64,000 nucleotides of DNA from Pseudomonas sp. 14P_8.1_Bac3. Lineage in GTDB: Bacteria > Pseudomonadota > Gammaproteobacteria > Pseudomonadales > Pseudomonadaceae. Both the position numbers and the translations under genes were made by a program. Positions 41,767-49,828 of this stretch are shown here, one piece after another. Location of the stretch: the NCBI RefSeq assembly GCF_025466085.1, contig NZ_JANLOD010000006.1, positions 180,448 to 244,447 on the forward strand, written 5' to 3'. Positions within the stretch are counted from its first letter, which is position 1; every line of letters begins with the position of its first letter. The notes beneath the pieces are model-generated. The model ran no database searches. It saw only the letters and a program-made list of their open reading frames with translations, and was not told where the DNA came from.

Positions 41767-42279
41767 ATGACGTACACCTGCATCACCATGGCCTCCCCGG
41801 TGGGCGAGCTGAAGCTGGTCGCGAACGGTTCGAGACTGGCGGCCATCCTCTGGGAAAACGACAAACCGAATCGAGTGCGGCTCGGCCCGATGAGCGAAGC
41901 CCCGGACCATCCGGTCCTGATTCGCGCCCGACAGCAACTGTCGGAATACTTCGCGGGCACTCGCAATCGATTCGACCTGGACCTGGATTTCACCGGGACG
42001 GAATTTCAGAAGAAGGTGTGGCAGGCGCTGCTGACCATCCCCTTCGGCGAGACACGCAGCTACCGCCAGATCGCCGAGCAGATCGGCAGCCCGGGCGCAG
42101 TGCGGGCGGTGGGTGCGGCGAATGGCCGGAACCCGATCTCGATTGTTGCGCCGTGCCATCGGGTGATTGGGGCGTCGGGGAAATTGACCGGGTTCGCCGG
42201 TGGGCTTGAGGCGAAGGCGTTGTTGTTGACGCTTGAAGGTGGGCTGCGTGGCGAAACCGGACGTCTGGAAGGTTTTTGA
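41767..42279 (+). CDS. ogt: Methylated-DNA-protein cysteine methyltransferase
   Basis: 170 residues from ATG 41767. The alkyl acceptor C130 lies in IVAPCHRVIG; the helix-turn-helix RAVGAANGRNPISI and the FQKKVWQALLTIPFGETRSY stretch are diagnostic. It repairs O6-methylguanine by irreversible transfer to the cysteine. No Ada regulatory domain is present, so it is of the Ogt type. Confidence 0.94.
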   Translation: MTYTCITMASPVGELKLVANGSRLAAILWENDKPNRVRLGPMSEAPDHPVLIRARQQLSEYFAGTRNRFDLDLDFTGTEFQKKVWQALLTIPFGETRSYRQIAEQIGSPGAVRAVGAANGRNPISIVAPCHRVIGASGKLTGFAGGLEAKALLLTLEGGLRGETGRLEGF

Positions 42280-42366
42280 GGTGTGCAGAAGCAGCCAGGT
42301 CGACGCTCGCGATAGTTGTTAACGATGGTGCGGGAAGACTGAGGGACCGTGGCGGTCTCGGGTTTT

Positions 42367-42392
42367 TCGCGAGCCTGCTCGCTCCTACAGGG
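42367..42392 (-). repeat. Single REP element
   Basis: TCGCGAGCCTGCTCGCTCCT followed by ACAGGG (42366-42391) is a fluorescens-type REP between the ogt and nudK 3' ends. Confidence 0.78.
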
Positions 42393-42413
42393 AGTGCGTT
42401 GCCCTGGCAGCGG

Positions 42414-43001
42414 TCAGGCGAAGATGTTTTTCATCGCCGCATACTGCAACAGCATGATGGTCTTCGCATCGCAGATCTCACCGAGGTAGAACGCTTGCAG
42501 CGCGTCATCGAACGACCACTCCAGCACGTCCAGCTCTTCGGTCTCTTCTTCCAGCCCGCCCCCATCGCTGACTTTCGATGAAGCGTCGTATTCGGCGATG
42601 AAAAAATGCAGCTTCTCTGTCACCGATCCGGGGCTCATGTAGGCCTCGAACACCTTCTGCACGTGGTGCACGCGATAACCGGTTTCTTCCTCCGCTTCAT
42701 CGCGGATACGCGCTTCCGGCGCGGCGCCTTCGAGCAGGCCCGCCGCCACCTCGATCAGCAACCCGTCGTGACCGTTGACGAACACCGGCAAACGGAACTG
42801 ACGCGTCAGCACGACGGTTTTCTTTTCCCGATTGAACAACAGAATCGCCGCGCCATTGCCCCGGTCGTAAACTTCGCGGGTCTGGCGCTGCCACTCACCG
42901 TTGTTGCGCAGGTAATCGAAGGTGATCTTCTTCAGCAGGTACCAGTCGTGGGACAACACCTGGGACTCAATGATGTTGACCCGTTCGGCTGTGTTCGGCA
43001 T
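42414..43001 (-). CDS. nudK: NUDIX hydrolase, GDP-mannose pyrophosphatase NudK-like
   Basis: 195 residues. The NUDIX box runs G-LLEGA-APEARIRDEAEEETGY, with the canonical Arg replaced by Asp but the EExG metal ligands kept, as in NudK proteins. Up-stream VVLTRQFRLPVFVNGH and the C-terminal ETEELDVLEWSFDDAL agree with NudK, which hydrolyses GDP-mannose. Confidence 0.9.
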   Translation of the reverse strand: MPNTAERVNIIESQVLSHDWYLLKKITFDYLRNNGEWQRQTREVYDRGNGAAILLFNREKKTVVLTRQFRLPVFVNGHDGLLIEVAAGLLEGAAPEARIRDEAEEETGYRVHHVQKVFEAYMSPGSVTEKLHFFIAEYDASSKVSDGGGLEEETEELDVLEWSFDDALQAFYLGEICDAKTIMLLQYAAMKNIFA

Positions 43002-43054
43002 GACAAGGCGTCCTAATAGCGTCAGAGGACGCCCATGGTAGACGGAAAAACGTT

Positions 43055-43492
43055 TTAGGAAAGCTGCGCCTTGTATTCCTTCTCATACTGCCCGGCGAGC
43101 GTTTCTTTCTGCTTGTCGTCGAGCAGCTTGCCGGCCATCTGGAAGAACTTCTGCTCTTCCTCTTTCAGATGGTGGTGGACCTTCTCGGACAGCTTCTTGG
43201 CGGTCGCCAGCCACGCCGGGCTGGACATCTCGGTCTCGTCGAGTTCTTCCATCATTTCGTCCATCTCGTGATGCTCGGAAATCGCATGGCGGCTGAGGTC
43301 GACGCCATTGTCGAATTCCATCAAGGGAATGTAGAAGTGCCGCTCTTCCGCGGTTTCATGCGCCTGAAGCTCGGACTTCAACCGCTTGTACGCCTCGACC
43401 CGCTCCGGGGTGTCGCCGCTGGTCTTGATCAATGCATCGGCGTAGGTGCGCTGGCGGTCATGGCTTTCGCGCAAAGCTTCAAAAATGTTCAC
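43055..43492 (-). CDS. Hemerythrin HHE-domain protein
   Basis: 145 residues. The best start is GTG 43492 (MNIFEALRESHDRQ), since GAGGA lies 9 bases upstream; a TTG at 43501 has no room for a ribosome site. Iron ligands are expected at H11, H45 with E49, H74/H75 and H107/H108 with E112 (KVHHHLKEEEQKFF). It may bind oxygen or iron, or defend against oxidative or nitrosative stress. Confidence 0.9.
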   Translation of the reverse strand: MNIFEALRESHDRQRTYADALIKTSGDTPERVEAYKRLKSELQAHETAEERHFYIPLMEFDNGVDLSRHAISEHHEMDEMMEELDETEMSSPAWLATAKKLSEKVHHHLKEEEQKFFQMAGKLLDDKQKETLAGQYEKEYKAQLS

Positions 43493-43640
43493 TACTGGCA
43501 ATCCTCATCGGCCGCGTTCTGGAATGACGCTGTAAAGGCTAGACATCTGCGCGCTGGCGACGGTTCCTCAGCCAGACAGGGATAGAACAATCGTCGCGAC
43601 CCGGATACGCTCGTCCCTCACCGCCATAAGGATGTAGCTG

Positions 43641-44069
43641 ATGACTTTGAGCATTGAACGGTCGCAAAACCCGACCCTGGAAGAACGCGAGGCGATCCTC
43701 GCACCACTGCGGGCTCATAACGTGGCGCAAGCGGGGGACGGCAAGTCAGAGCTGCTGGCCCTGCTGGTGCGCGATGACCAGGGCGCGGTCCTCGGCGGGT
43801 TGTATGGCCGGTTTTTCTATCAATGGTTGTTCATCGAATTGCTCTCGGTGCCGGAACACGCCCGGGGTCAAGGCATGGGCTCGAAGCTGATGGGGATGGC
43901 CGAGGAGCTGGCGCGAGAGAAGGAATGCGTGGGGATCTGGCTGGACACCTTCGATTTTCAGGCGCCGGCGTTTTACCAGAAGCTTGGTTATAGCGAGTTG
44001 GGGCAAATCGTTGATTATCCGCCGGGGCATCGGCGCCACTTCTTCCAGAAGCGCCTCGACAACGCATGA
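43641..44069 (+). CDS. GNAT acetyltransferase
   Basis: 142 residues; AAGGAT before ATG 43641. Motif A is LLSVPEHARGQGMGSKLMGMAEE, followed by CVGIWLDTFDFQAPAFYQKLGY. The last part (YPPGHRRHFFQKRL) is typical of small-molecule or protein acetyltransferases whose substrates are unknown. Confidence 0.9.
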   Translation: MTLSIERSQNPTLEEREAILAPLRAHNVAQAGDGKSELLALLVRDDQGAVLGGLYGRFFYQWLFIELLSVPEHARGQGMGSKLMGMAEELAREKECVGIWLDTFDFQAPAFYQKLGYSELGQIVDYPPGHRRHFFQKRLDNA

Positions 44070-44070
44070 C

Positions 44071-44175
44071 CCTGTAGGAGTGAGCTTACTCGCGATGGAC
44101 GTCCAGGCACCGCGTTCATCCCGACAGCAAGCGATATCGTTATCGCCCATCGCGAGCAAGCTCGCTCCTACAGGA
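44071..44175. repeat. Inverted REP pair (BIME)
   Basis: CCTGTAGGAGTGAGCTTACT at 44071-44090 and CCCATCGCGAGCAAGCTCGC at 44146-44165 with its CTACAGG tail are opposed REP units between convergent genes. Confidence 0.88.
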
Positions 44176-44178
44176 GGT

Positions 44179-44529
44179 TTAGAGGCAAGTTGCCAATGCC
44201 GCCAACCGGCGCTTGGCCACGAAATCGTCATGCTGCGCGTAGTAGCTCAACGCCGTGCCCGACGCATCCGCTGTAATGTCCACGAAGGACTCCGCCGAGC
44301 GCGTGTAAACGGTGGACCCGCCCTTCTTGCCCGGCTGCAGATACGCCCCCGCATCGACGCCGAACACGGCTTCGTCCTGCCAGGCGAACTGCACGCACTG
44401 GGCGACGACTTTTTCCGGCTTGTCCGAAGTCAGGGTTTTGTACGGGGTGCCGGTACGGGCGTCGTTCATGGCCGAACCCGCGCATCCCGCCAGCAACGTT
44501 GCGGCCAGGGCCACCATCAGAATTCGCAT
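44179..44529 (-). CDS. Small lipoprotein of unknown function
   Basis: 116 residues. The signal MRILMVALAATLLAGC ends in a lipobox (C16). The mature part is TLTSDKPEKVVAQCVQFAWQD, GGSTVYTRSAESFVDI and ends in ALATCL. No named family recognised. Monocistronic and divergent from the next pair. Confidence 0.8.
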   Translation of the reverse strand: MRILMVALAATLLAGCAGSAMNDARTGTPYKTLTSDKPEKVVAQCVQFAWQDEAVFGVDAGAYLQPGKKGGSTVYTRSAESFVDITADASGTALSYYAQHDDFVAKRRLAALATCL

Positions 44530-44680
44530 TGCATGTGCTCATCAAGAAAAAAGCGGACTGTATCACTGTGAGCGTTCTGCTTTACTTCATTTATACCGCG
44601 ACACCGCGCAACGATTCGCGCACGCTGTCGCGCCACACGCCGTATCGGCCTTATTTCAGGCCCTTTTTTCTGGAACATCC

Positions 44681-44947
44681 ATGACACCCAACGCCGAGTT
44701 CTACAAACCCACCGCCGAATATGCCGACAAGCTGATCAGCCAGATCGGTCAGACGCCGTCCTGGATCGCCAAGCGAATCGGCGTCACCGACAAGCGGATT
44801 CGTTACATCCTCGACGGCGAACGCACCGTCAAGGGCGAAACCACACCGATCCAGATGACCTACCCCGAGCAGTGGGCGCTGGAATGCCTGGCCGCAGCGG
44901 CCAAGGCCAGCAAGAAGCAGTCTTCGCAATCCATTCTCAAGGAGTGA
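44681..44947 (+). CDS. Small HTH-like DNA-binding protein
   Basis: 88 residues; ATG 44681 lies in an open frame that begins far upstream, so the start is by position and a weak GGAAC site. LISQIGQTPSWIAKRIGVTDKRIRYILDGERTV looks like a helix-turn-helix of the small Cro/Xre-like kind. The gene 2 bases further on is in the same direction. Possibly an antitoxin or regulator; function unknown. Confidence 0.72.
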   Translation: MTPNAEFYKPTAEYADKLISQIGQTPSWIAKRIGVTDKRIRYILDGERTVKGETTPIQMTYPEQWALECLAAAAKASKKQSSQSILKE

Positions 44948-44949
44948 CC

Positions 44950-45279
44950 ATGGCGGCAAGCGAACAGCAACACGAACAGGCGCTGAACAGGTTTCTCGAT
45001 GAGCGCCCGCAATTGCGCCACGAACTCGACAACCTCAACCCGCTGCTGGCCCAGGCCAAGGGTGAGACAGCGGCGCAGTTCCGCGACGAACGTTTGCATG
45101 AAGCGTTCGAAGCCGAGGCGGAACGCCTGGGATTGTTTGCCTGGGAACTGACCCTGCAACTGACTGCGGCAACGCCTGAAGACTACGAAACTCAACGCCT
45201 GGAGGTGCACCGGGAAGTGGCCGAAATGGCGGGGATGGACTGGCTGGAGTATTGCGAGTTATATGGATTGACTCCCTAA
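44950..45279 (+). CDS. Conserved hypothetical protein
   Basis: 109 residues from ATG 44950, AGGAG 5 bases upstream. All-helical (QALNRFLDERPQLRHELDNL, RLHEAFEAEAERLGLFAWEL); no known domain. It is in an operon with the HTH-like gene; the pair might be a regulator and a partner. Confidence 0.7.
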   Translation: MAASEQQHEQALNRFLDERPQLRHELDNLNPLLAQAKGETAAQFRDERLHEAFEAEAERLGLFAWELTLQLTAATPEDYETQRLEVHREVAEMAGMDWLEYCELYGLTP

Positions 45280-45307
45280 CCATCGCCGCTCAAGGATCCT
45301 GCCGCCG

Positions 45308-46012
45308 ATGCTGCCGTCATCGTTCACGCCCCGCGCCAGTCCGGGGCATTTGCATACCCAAAAATGGCGCGGGCGCATCGGCATGTCGCTGGTGGCCGCG
45401 CTGTCGGTGCTCGCCGGCATGACCGACGCCATCGGCTTCATGGCCAGCGGCGACTTCGTTTCGTTCATGAGCGGCAACACCACCCGCCTCGCCGTGGCGA
45501 TCAGCGACGGCGACCTGGGCCTGACCTTGCGCCTGCTGCTGCTCGTGGCGACGTTCATCCTCGGCAATGCCTTGGGCATCGTCGTCAGCCGTGTCGGCGG
45601 GCGGCGGGCGTTGCCGTTGCTGCTGTGCATCGCCATGTTGCTGTGTGCGGCGGCGGCCTGGCCTTATGACGAACAACTGCCGGCGCTGCTGGCGGCGATC
45701 ATCGCCATGGGCATGCTCAATGCCGCCGTCGAAGAAGTGAACGGCTTGCCGGTCGGCCTGACCTACGTCACCGGCGCCCTGTCGCGCTTCGGCCGCGGGC
45801 TGGGACGCTGGATGCTGGGCGAGCGGCGCAATGGCTGGCGGGTGCAATTGATCCCCTGGACCGGAATGTTCGCCGGCGCGGTGCTGGGTGCGGTGCTGGA
45901 ACATCATCTGGGGCTCAAGGCGTTGTTTGTCAGCGGGTTGCTGGCGGGGGCGTTGGGGGTGCTGTCGTTGAAGATTCCGCGGCGGTGGCAATTGGGGTAT
46001 ATGCCGCGATGA
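45308..46012 (+). CDS. DUF1275 (YoaK-type) membrane protein
   Basis: 234 residues, about six membrane segments. DAIGFMASGDFVSFMSGNTTRLAVA is the family motif and ILGNALGIVVSRVGGRR the next. The function of DUF1275 proteins is not known. ATG 45308 with AAGGAT upstream; a shorter start is possible. Confidence 0.88.
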   Translation: MLPSSFTPRASPGHLHTQKWRGRIGMSLVAALSVLAGMTDAIGFMASGDFVSFMSGNTTRLAVAISDGDLGLTLRLLLLVATFILGNALGIVVSRVGGRRALPLLLCIAMLLCAAAAWPYDEQLPALLAAIIAMGMLNAAVEEVNGLPVGLTYVTGALSRFGRGLGRWMLGERRNGWRVQLIPWTGMFAGAVLGAVLEHHLGLKALFVSGLLAGALGVLSLKIPRRWQLGYMPR

Positions 46013-46055
46013 GTGGTTTGGCACATTCATTCTGATGTTGCCTGGCCGGCCGCTT

Positions 46056-46145
46056 TCGCGAGCAAGCCCGCTCCCACAATGGGCGGGTGTCGTGCAAGAC
46101 AGTTGAATCCAGCCCAAAACCTTGTGGGAGCGGGCTTGCTCGCGA
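46056..46145. repeat. Inverted REP pair, GTGGGAGCGGGC variant
   Basis: TTCGCGAGCAAGCCCGCTCC at about 46057-46076 and TTGTGGGAGCGGGCTTGCTC at 46122-46141 are opposed REP units, of the class with a GGGAGCGGGC stem rather than TAGGAGCGAGC. Confidence 0.88.
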
Positions 46146-46234
46146 AGGCGGCCCCTCGGTCCCGAACAAAACCCACTTCGCCGCCCCACCGATAAAGCTT
46201 TATCATGGCCGCAGTTTCGCTGATCGAGTCCGTC

Positions 46235-46627
46235 ATGAAGTTCGCCATCGCGCTGTTTTCCGCCGCCCATGCGCCCTCCTCGCGCCGCGCCTTGCTGTTC
46301 GCCCAGGCCGCGCTGGCCGGCGGACATGAGATTGTCCGGTTGTTTTTCTACCAGGACGGCGTCTACAACGCCTCCGCCAGTGTGGTCACGCCTCAGGATG
46401 AACAGGACCTGCCCAGGCAATGGCGCACGTTCGTCACCGAGCATCAACTGGACGGCGTGGTCTGCATTGCCGCGGCCCTGCGCCGTGGCGTGCTGAACGA
46501 AGAAGAAGCCGGGCGTTATCAGCGCGAAGCCGTTGCCGTCGGCGCGCCGTGGGAATTGTCCGGCCTCGGCCAGTTACACGATGCGGTGCAGGACGCTGAT
46601 CGGCTGATCTGTTTTGGAGGCGCGTGA
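46235..46627 (+). CDS. tusD: Sulfurtransferase complex subunit TusD
   Basis: 130 residues from ATG 46235. The catalytic cysteine is C77 in LDGVVCIAAALRRG. The DsrE-like fold relays persulfide from TusA to the TusBCD ring and TusE, then to MnmA for 2-thiouridine at the tRNA wobble base. First gene of tusDCBE-ybiB. Confidence 0.95.
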   Translation: MKFAIALFSAAHAPSSRRALLFAQAALAGGHEIVRLFFYQDGVYNASASVVTPQDEQDLPRQWRTFVTEHQLDGVVCIAAALRRGVLNEEEAGRYQREAVAVGAPWELSGLGQLHDAVQDADRLICFGGA

Positions 46628-46628
46628 C

Positions 46629-46991
46629 ATGGCGAAATCACTGCTGATTATCAGCCGCCAGGCGCCGTGGTCCGGGCCGAGCGCGCGGGAAGCGCTGGAC
46701 ATCGTCCTCGCCGGCGGCGCGTTCGACCTGCCAATCGGCCTGCTGTTTCTCGATGACGGAGTGTTTCAGCTTGCAGCGAAACAGGACGCCAAGGCCCTGC
46801 AACAGAAAGACCTGAGCGCCAACCTGCAGGCCTTGCCGATGTTCGGCGTCGAAGACCTGTTCGTCTGTGGTGACAGCGCCGCTGTACGTGGTCTCGACCC
46901 CAACGGCTTGTCGCTGGAAGAAGCCCAAGTGCTGGCAGCCGACGAAATTACCGCACTCATTGACCGTTACGACCAGGTGATCACCCTCTGA
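46629..46991 (+). CDS. tusC: TusC
   Basis: 120 residues; ATG one base after the TusD stop. DsrF-like: LLIISRQAPWSGPSAREALD and a long hydrophobic core. Part of the TusBCD heterohexamer; not catalytic itself. Stop overlaps the TusB start. Confidence 0.93.
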   Translation: MAKSLLIISRQAPWSGPSAREALDIVLAGGAFDLPIGLLFLDDGVFQLAAKQDAKALQQKDLSANLQALPMFGVEDLFVCGDSAAVRGLDPNGLSLEEAQVLAADEITALIDRYDQVITL

Positions 46992-47284
46992 TGTCGACTT
47001 TGCATGTGTTGTCTCATTCCCCGTTCAGTGACGACCGCCTGACCAGTTGCCTGCGCGTAATCGGCGCGAACGATGCGCTGCTGCTCACCGGCGACGCGGT
47101 CTACGCGTTGCAAAAAGGCACCGCGCCCTTCGAGGCGCTGAACGCCCGCGCTCCAAAGCTGTTCGTGCTCGCCGAAGACGCCCAGGCACGCGCGCTGCCG
47201 GTGCCTGACACGGCCAAGGCCATCGATTACCCCGCCTTCGTCGAACTGTCGGTCCACTACGACAAGGTCAACAGTTGGTTATGA
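46991..47284 (+). CDS. tusB: TusB
   Basis: 97 residues. TLHVLSHSPFSDDRLTSCLR is the DsrH-type start. ATG overlaps the TusC stop (TGATG). Completes the TusBCD ring. Confidence 0.92.
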   Translation: MSTLHVLSHSPFSDDRLTSCLRVIGANDALLLTGDAVYALQKGTAPFEALNARAPKLFVLAEDAQARALPVPDTAKAIDYPAFVELSVHYDKVNSWL

Positions 47285-47616
47285 ACGCACTAAGGGTTGG
47301 CGCCCGCGCCATCGAACTGGACAAGGACGGGTTCCTGATCGAGCTGAGCGACTGGTCCGCCGAGGTCGCCAGCGCCCTCGCCGCCGCCGAAGACATCGAG
47401 TTGAGCCCCGAACACTGGGAGATCCTCGACCTGCTGCGCAGCTTCTACGCCGAGTTCCAGCTGTCCCCGGCCACCCGCCCTCTGATCAAATACACCGCGT
47501 TGAAGCTCGGCGCGGAAAAAGGCAACAGCCTGCACCTGAACCGACTGTTCAAAGGCACCCCTGCCAAACTCGCCGCGAAACTGGCGGGCCTGCCCAAACC
47601 GACGAACTGCTTATGA
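47281..47616 (+). CDS. tusE: TusE/DsrC-family sulfur acceptor
   Basis: 111 residues from ATG 47281 (an ORF start at 47275 is earlier). DWSAEVASALAAAEDIELSPEHWEIL, LIKYTALKLG and the C-terminal KPTNCL place C110 as the penultimate sulfur-carrying residue. Overlaps TusB by 4 bases and YbiB by 4 bases. Confidence 0.94.
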   Translation: MNALRVGARAIELDKDGFLIELSDWSAEVASALAAAEDIELSPEHWEILDLLRSFYAEFQLSPATRPLIKYTALKLGAEKGNSLHLNRLFKGTPAKLAAKLAGLPKPTNCL

Positions 47617-48614
47617 CCGACTACCCAGCGCTGACCCTCGAAACGCCCGCCGAACATCCGTTCGCCCAATTCGTGCGGATCCTCGGCAAAGGCAAGCGCG
47701 GCGCCCGTGACCTGACCCGCGCTGAAGCCCGGGAGGCCATGGGCATGGTCCTCGACGATAAGGTCGAGGACACCCAGTTGGGCGCGTTCCTGATGCTGTT
47801 GCGCCACAAGGAAGAAAGCGCCGAGGAAATGGCCGGGTTCACCGAAGCCTTACGGGAACGCTTGCAGGCGCCGACGTTGCAGGTTGATCTGGACTGGCCG
47901 ACCTATGCCGGCAAGAAGCGCCATCTGCCGTGGTATCTGCTGGCGGCGAAGTGCCTGGCGCAGAACGGCGTGCGGATCTTCATGCACGGCGCCGGCGCGC
48001 ACACGGCCGGTCGGCTGTACAGCGAGCAACTGCTGGATGAGTTGAAGATCCCGTTGTGCCGCAACTGGCAGCAGGTAAGTGATGCCCTGCAAAGCGGTGG
48101 CCTGGCCTTCATGCCGCTGGTGGATTGGGCGCCGCAACTCCAGCGCATGATCGATCTGCGCAACACCTTGGGCCTGCGCTCGCCGATTCATTCCCTGACA
48201 CGAATTCTCAATCCACTGGGCGCTCGCTGCGGCTTGCAGAGCATCTTCCACCCCGGTTATCAGGCCGTGCACCGCGATGCCAGCCGCTTGCTCGGCGATA
48301 CCGCAATCGTGGTCAAGGGCGACGGTGGCGAGATCGAAATCAACCCGGACGCCAACAGCCACCTGTACGGAACCACCGGCGGCGACAGCTGGGACGAAGA
48401 ATGGCCGCAGTTGTCCGCGCAACGCCACGTCAAACCGGCTTCGCTCGATCCTGAACAATTGAAAGCCGTCTGGCGCGGCGATGTGGTCGACAGCTATCCG
48501 CAAATGGCCCTGATCGCGACCATGGCCCTCGCCCTGCGCGGCCTCGGCCAAACCCGCGAGCAAGCCTTCGAAACCGCCCAGGCGTATTGGGACGCGCGGG
48601 ACAGATCGATATAA
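47613..48614 (+). CDS. ybiB: TrpD2/YbiB-family phosphoribosyltransferase-like protein
   Basis: 333 residues. The anthranilate phosphoribosyltransferase-like fold: LTRAEAREAMGMVLD, FLMLLRHKEESAEEMAGFTEAL and FHPGYQAVHRDASRLLGDTAIVVKG. YbiB proteins bind DNA rather than anthranilate; the usual TrpD GTGGD loop is weak. It shares the tus operon, with ATGA overlap, as in other Pseudomonas. Confidence 0.9.
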   Translation: MTDYPALTLETPAEHPFAQFVRILGKGKRGARDLTRAEAREAMGMVLDDKVEDTQLGAFLMLLRHKEESAEEMAGFTEALRERLQAPTLQVDLDWPTYAGKKRHLPWYLLAAKCLAQNGVRIFMHGAGAHTAGRLYSEQLLDELKIPLCRNWQQVSDALQSGGLAFMPLVDWAPQLQRMIDLRNTLGLRSPIHSLTRILNPLGARCGLQSIFHPGYQAVHRDASRLLGDTAIVVKGDGGEIEINPDANSHLYGTTGGDSWDEEWPQLSAQRHVKPASLDPEQLKAVWRGDVVDSYPQMALIATMALALRGLGQTREQAFETAQAYWDARDRSI

Positions 48615-48704
48615 CCGATCATAAGCGCCCAACCTTTGCGCTATTTTGTCGAACCTATCCGAATAGACTCCGCTCCAACGCTTATCGGTTGAGGAGTCTT
48701 GAAC

Positions 48705-49706
48705 ATGGGTTTGTTAGTTGAAGGTCGCTGGCATGACCAGTGGTATGAAAGCAGCAAGGACGGTGCGTTCCAGCGCGAGCAGGCGCAGCGTCGAAACTGG
48801 CTGACCGCCGACGGCAAGCCCGGCCCGACGGGCGTGGGTGGCTTCGCGGCCGAAGCGGGTCGCTATCACCTCTACGTGTCCCTCGCTTGCCCGTGGGCCC
48901 ATCGCACGCTGATCCTGCGCAAACTCAAGGGCCTGGACAACCTCATCGACGTCTCGGTGGTCAGTTGGCTGATGCTGAAAGATGGCTGGACCTTCGATCA
49001 GAAGCTGGGCTCGACCGGCGACAAGCTCGATCACTTCGACTTCATGCACCAGCGCTACACCGCCGATACCGCCGATTACACCGGGCGTGTCACCGTGCCA
49101 GTGCTGTGGGACAAGCCGCAGGAGCGCATCGTCAACAACGAATCGGCGGAGATCATCCGCATGTTCAACAGCGCCTTCGATGACTTGACCGGCAATGACC
49201 TGGACTTTTACCCCGAGCCGTTGCGGGCCGAAATTGATGCGCTGAACGAGCGGATTTATCCGGCGGTAAACAACGGCGTATACCGCGCCGGGTTTGCCAC
49301 ATCGCAAAAGGCTTATGAAGAAGCCTTTGATGATGTATTTGCCGAGCTGGACCGACTGGAAGCCTTGTTAGGCGCCAATCGCTACCTGGTGGGCGAATAC
49401 CTGACTGAAGCGGACATTCGGCTGTTCACCACACTGATTCGCTTTGACGCGGTGTATCACGGGCACTTCAAGTGCAACCTGCGGCGGATTACCGATTATC
49501 CGAACCTGTCGAACTGGTTACGCGAGCTCTATCAGTGGCCGGGGATTGCCGAGACCGTGAGTTTTGAGCACATCAAGAATCATTATTACGGCAGCCACAA
49601 GACCATCAACCCGACGGGCATCGTGCCGAAGGGACCGGCGCAGGATTTCAACGCGCCGCATGATCGGGCGCGGTTGAACGGGAAAGGGGTTTGGCGCAAA
49701 GGTTAA
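48705..49706 (+). CDS. yqjG: Glutathionyl-hydroquinone reductase (Xi-class GST, YqjG-like)
   Basis: 333 residues; GAGGAG 8 bases before ATG 48705. The nucleophile is C62 in LACPWAHRTLIL; VPVLWDKPQERIVNNESAEIIRMF and the GST C-terminal helices are clear. It reduces glutathionyl-hydroquinones. REP pair follows. Confidence 0.93.
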   Translation: MGLLVEGRWHDQWYESSKDGAFQREQAQRRNWLTADGKPGPTGVGGFAAEAGRYHLYVSLACPWAHRTLILRKLKGLDNLIDVSVVSWLMLKDGWTFDQKLGSTGDKLDHFDFMHQRYTADTADYTGRVTVPVLWDKPQERIVNNESAEIIRMFNSAFDDLTGNDLDFYPEPLRAEIDALNERIYPAVNNGVYRAGFATSQKAYEEAFDDVFAELDRLEALLGANRYLVGEYLTEADIRLFTTLIRFDAVYHGHFKCNLRRITDYPNLSNWLRELYQWPGIAETVSFEHIKNHYYGSHKTINPTGIVPKGPAQDFNAPHDRARLNGKGVWRKG

Positions 49707-49729
49707 GATTTCTACCGTTTTTTAGGGCC

Positions 49730-49819
49730 CCTTTGCGAGCAAGCCCGCTCCCACATTCGACCGCGTGCTCACAAGGGAATACGGCTAAATGTGGGAGCGG
49801 GCTTGCTCGCGAAGGGGGC
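49730..49819. repeat. Inverted REP pair, GTGGGAGCGGGC variant
   Basis: TTGCGAGCAAGCCCGCTCCC at 49734-49753 and TGTGGGAGCGGGCTTGCTCG at 49791-49810 form a REP pair between convergent yqjG and cysG. Confidence 0.88.
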
Positions 49820-49828
49820 GACGCTGTC

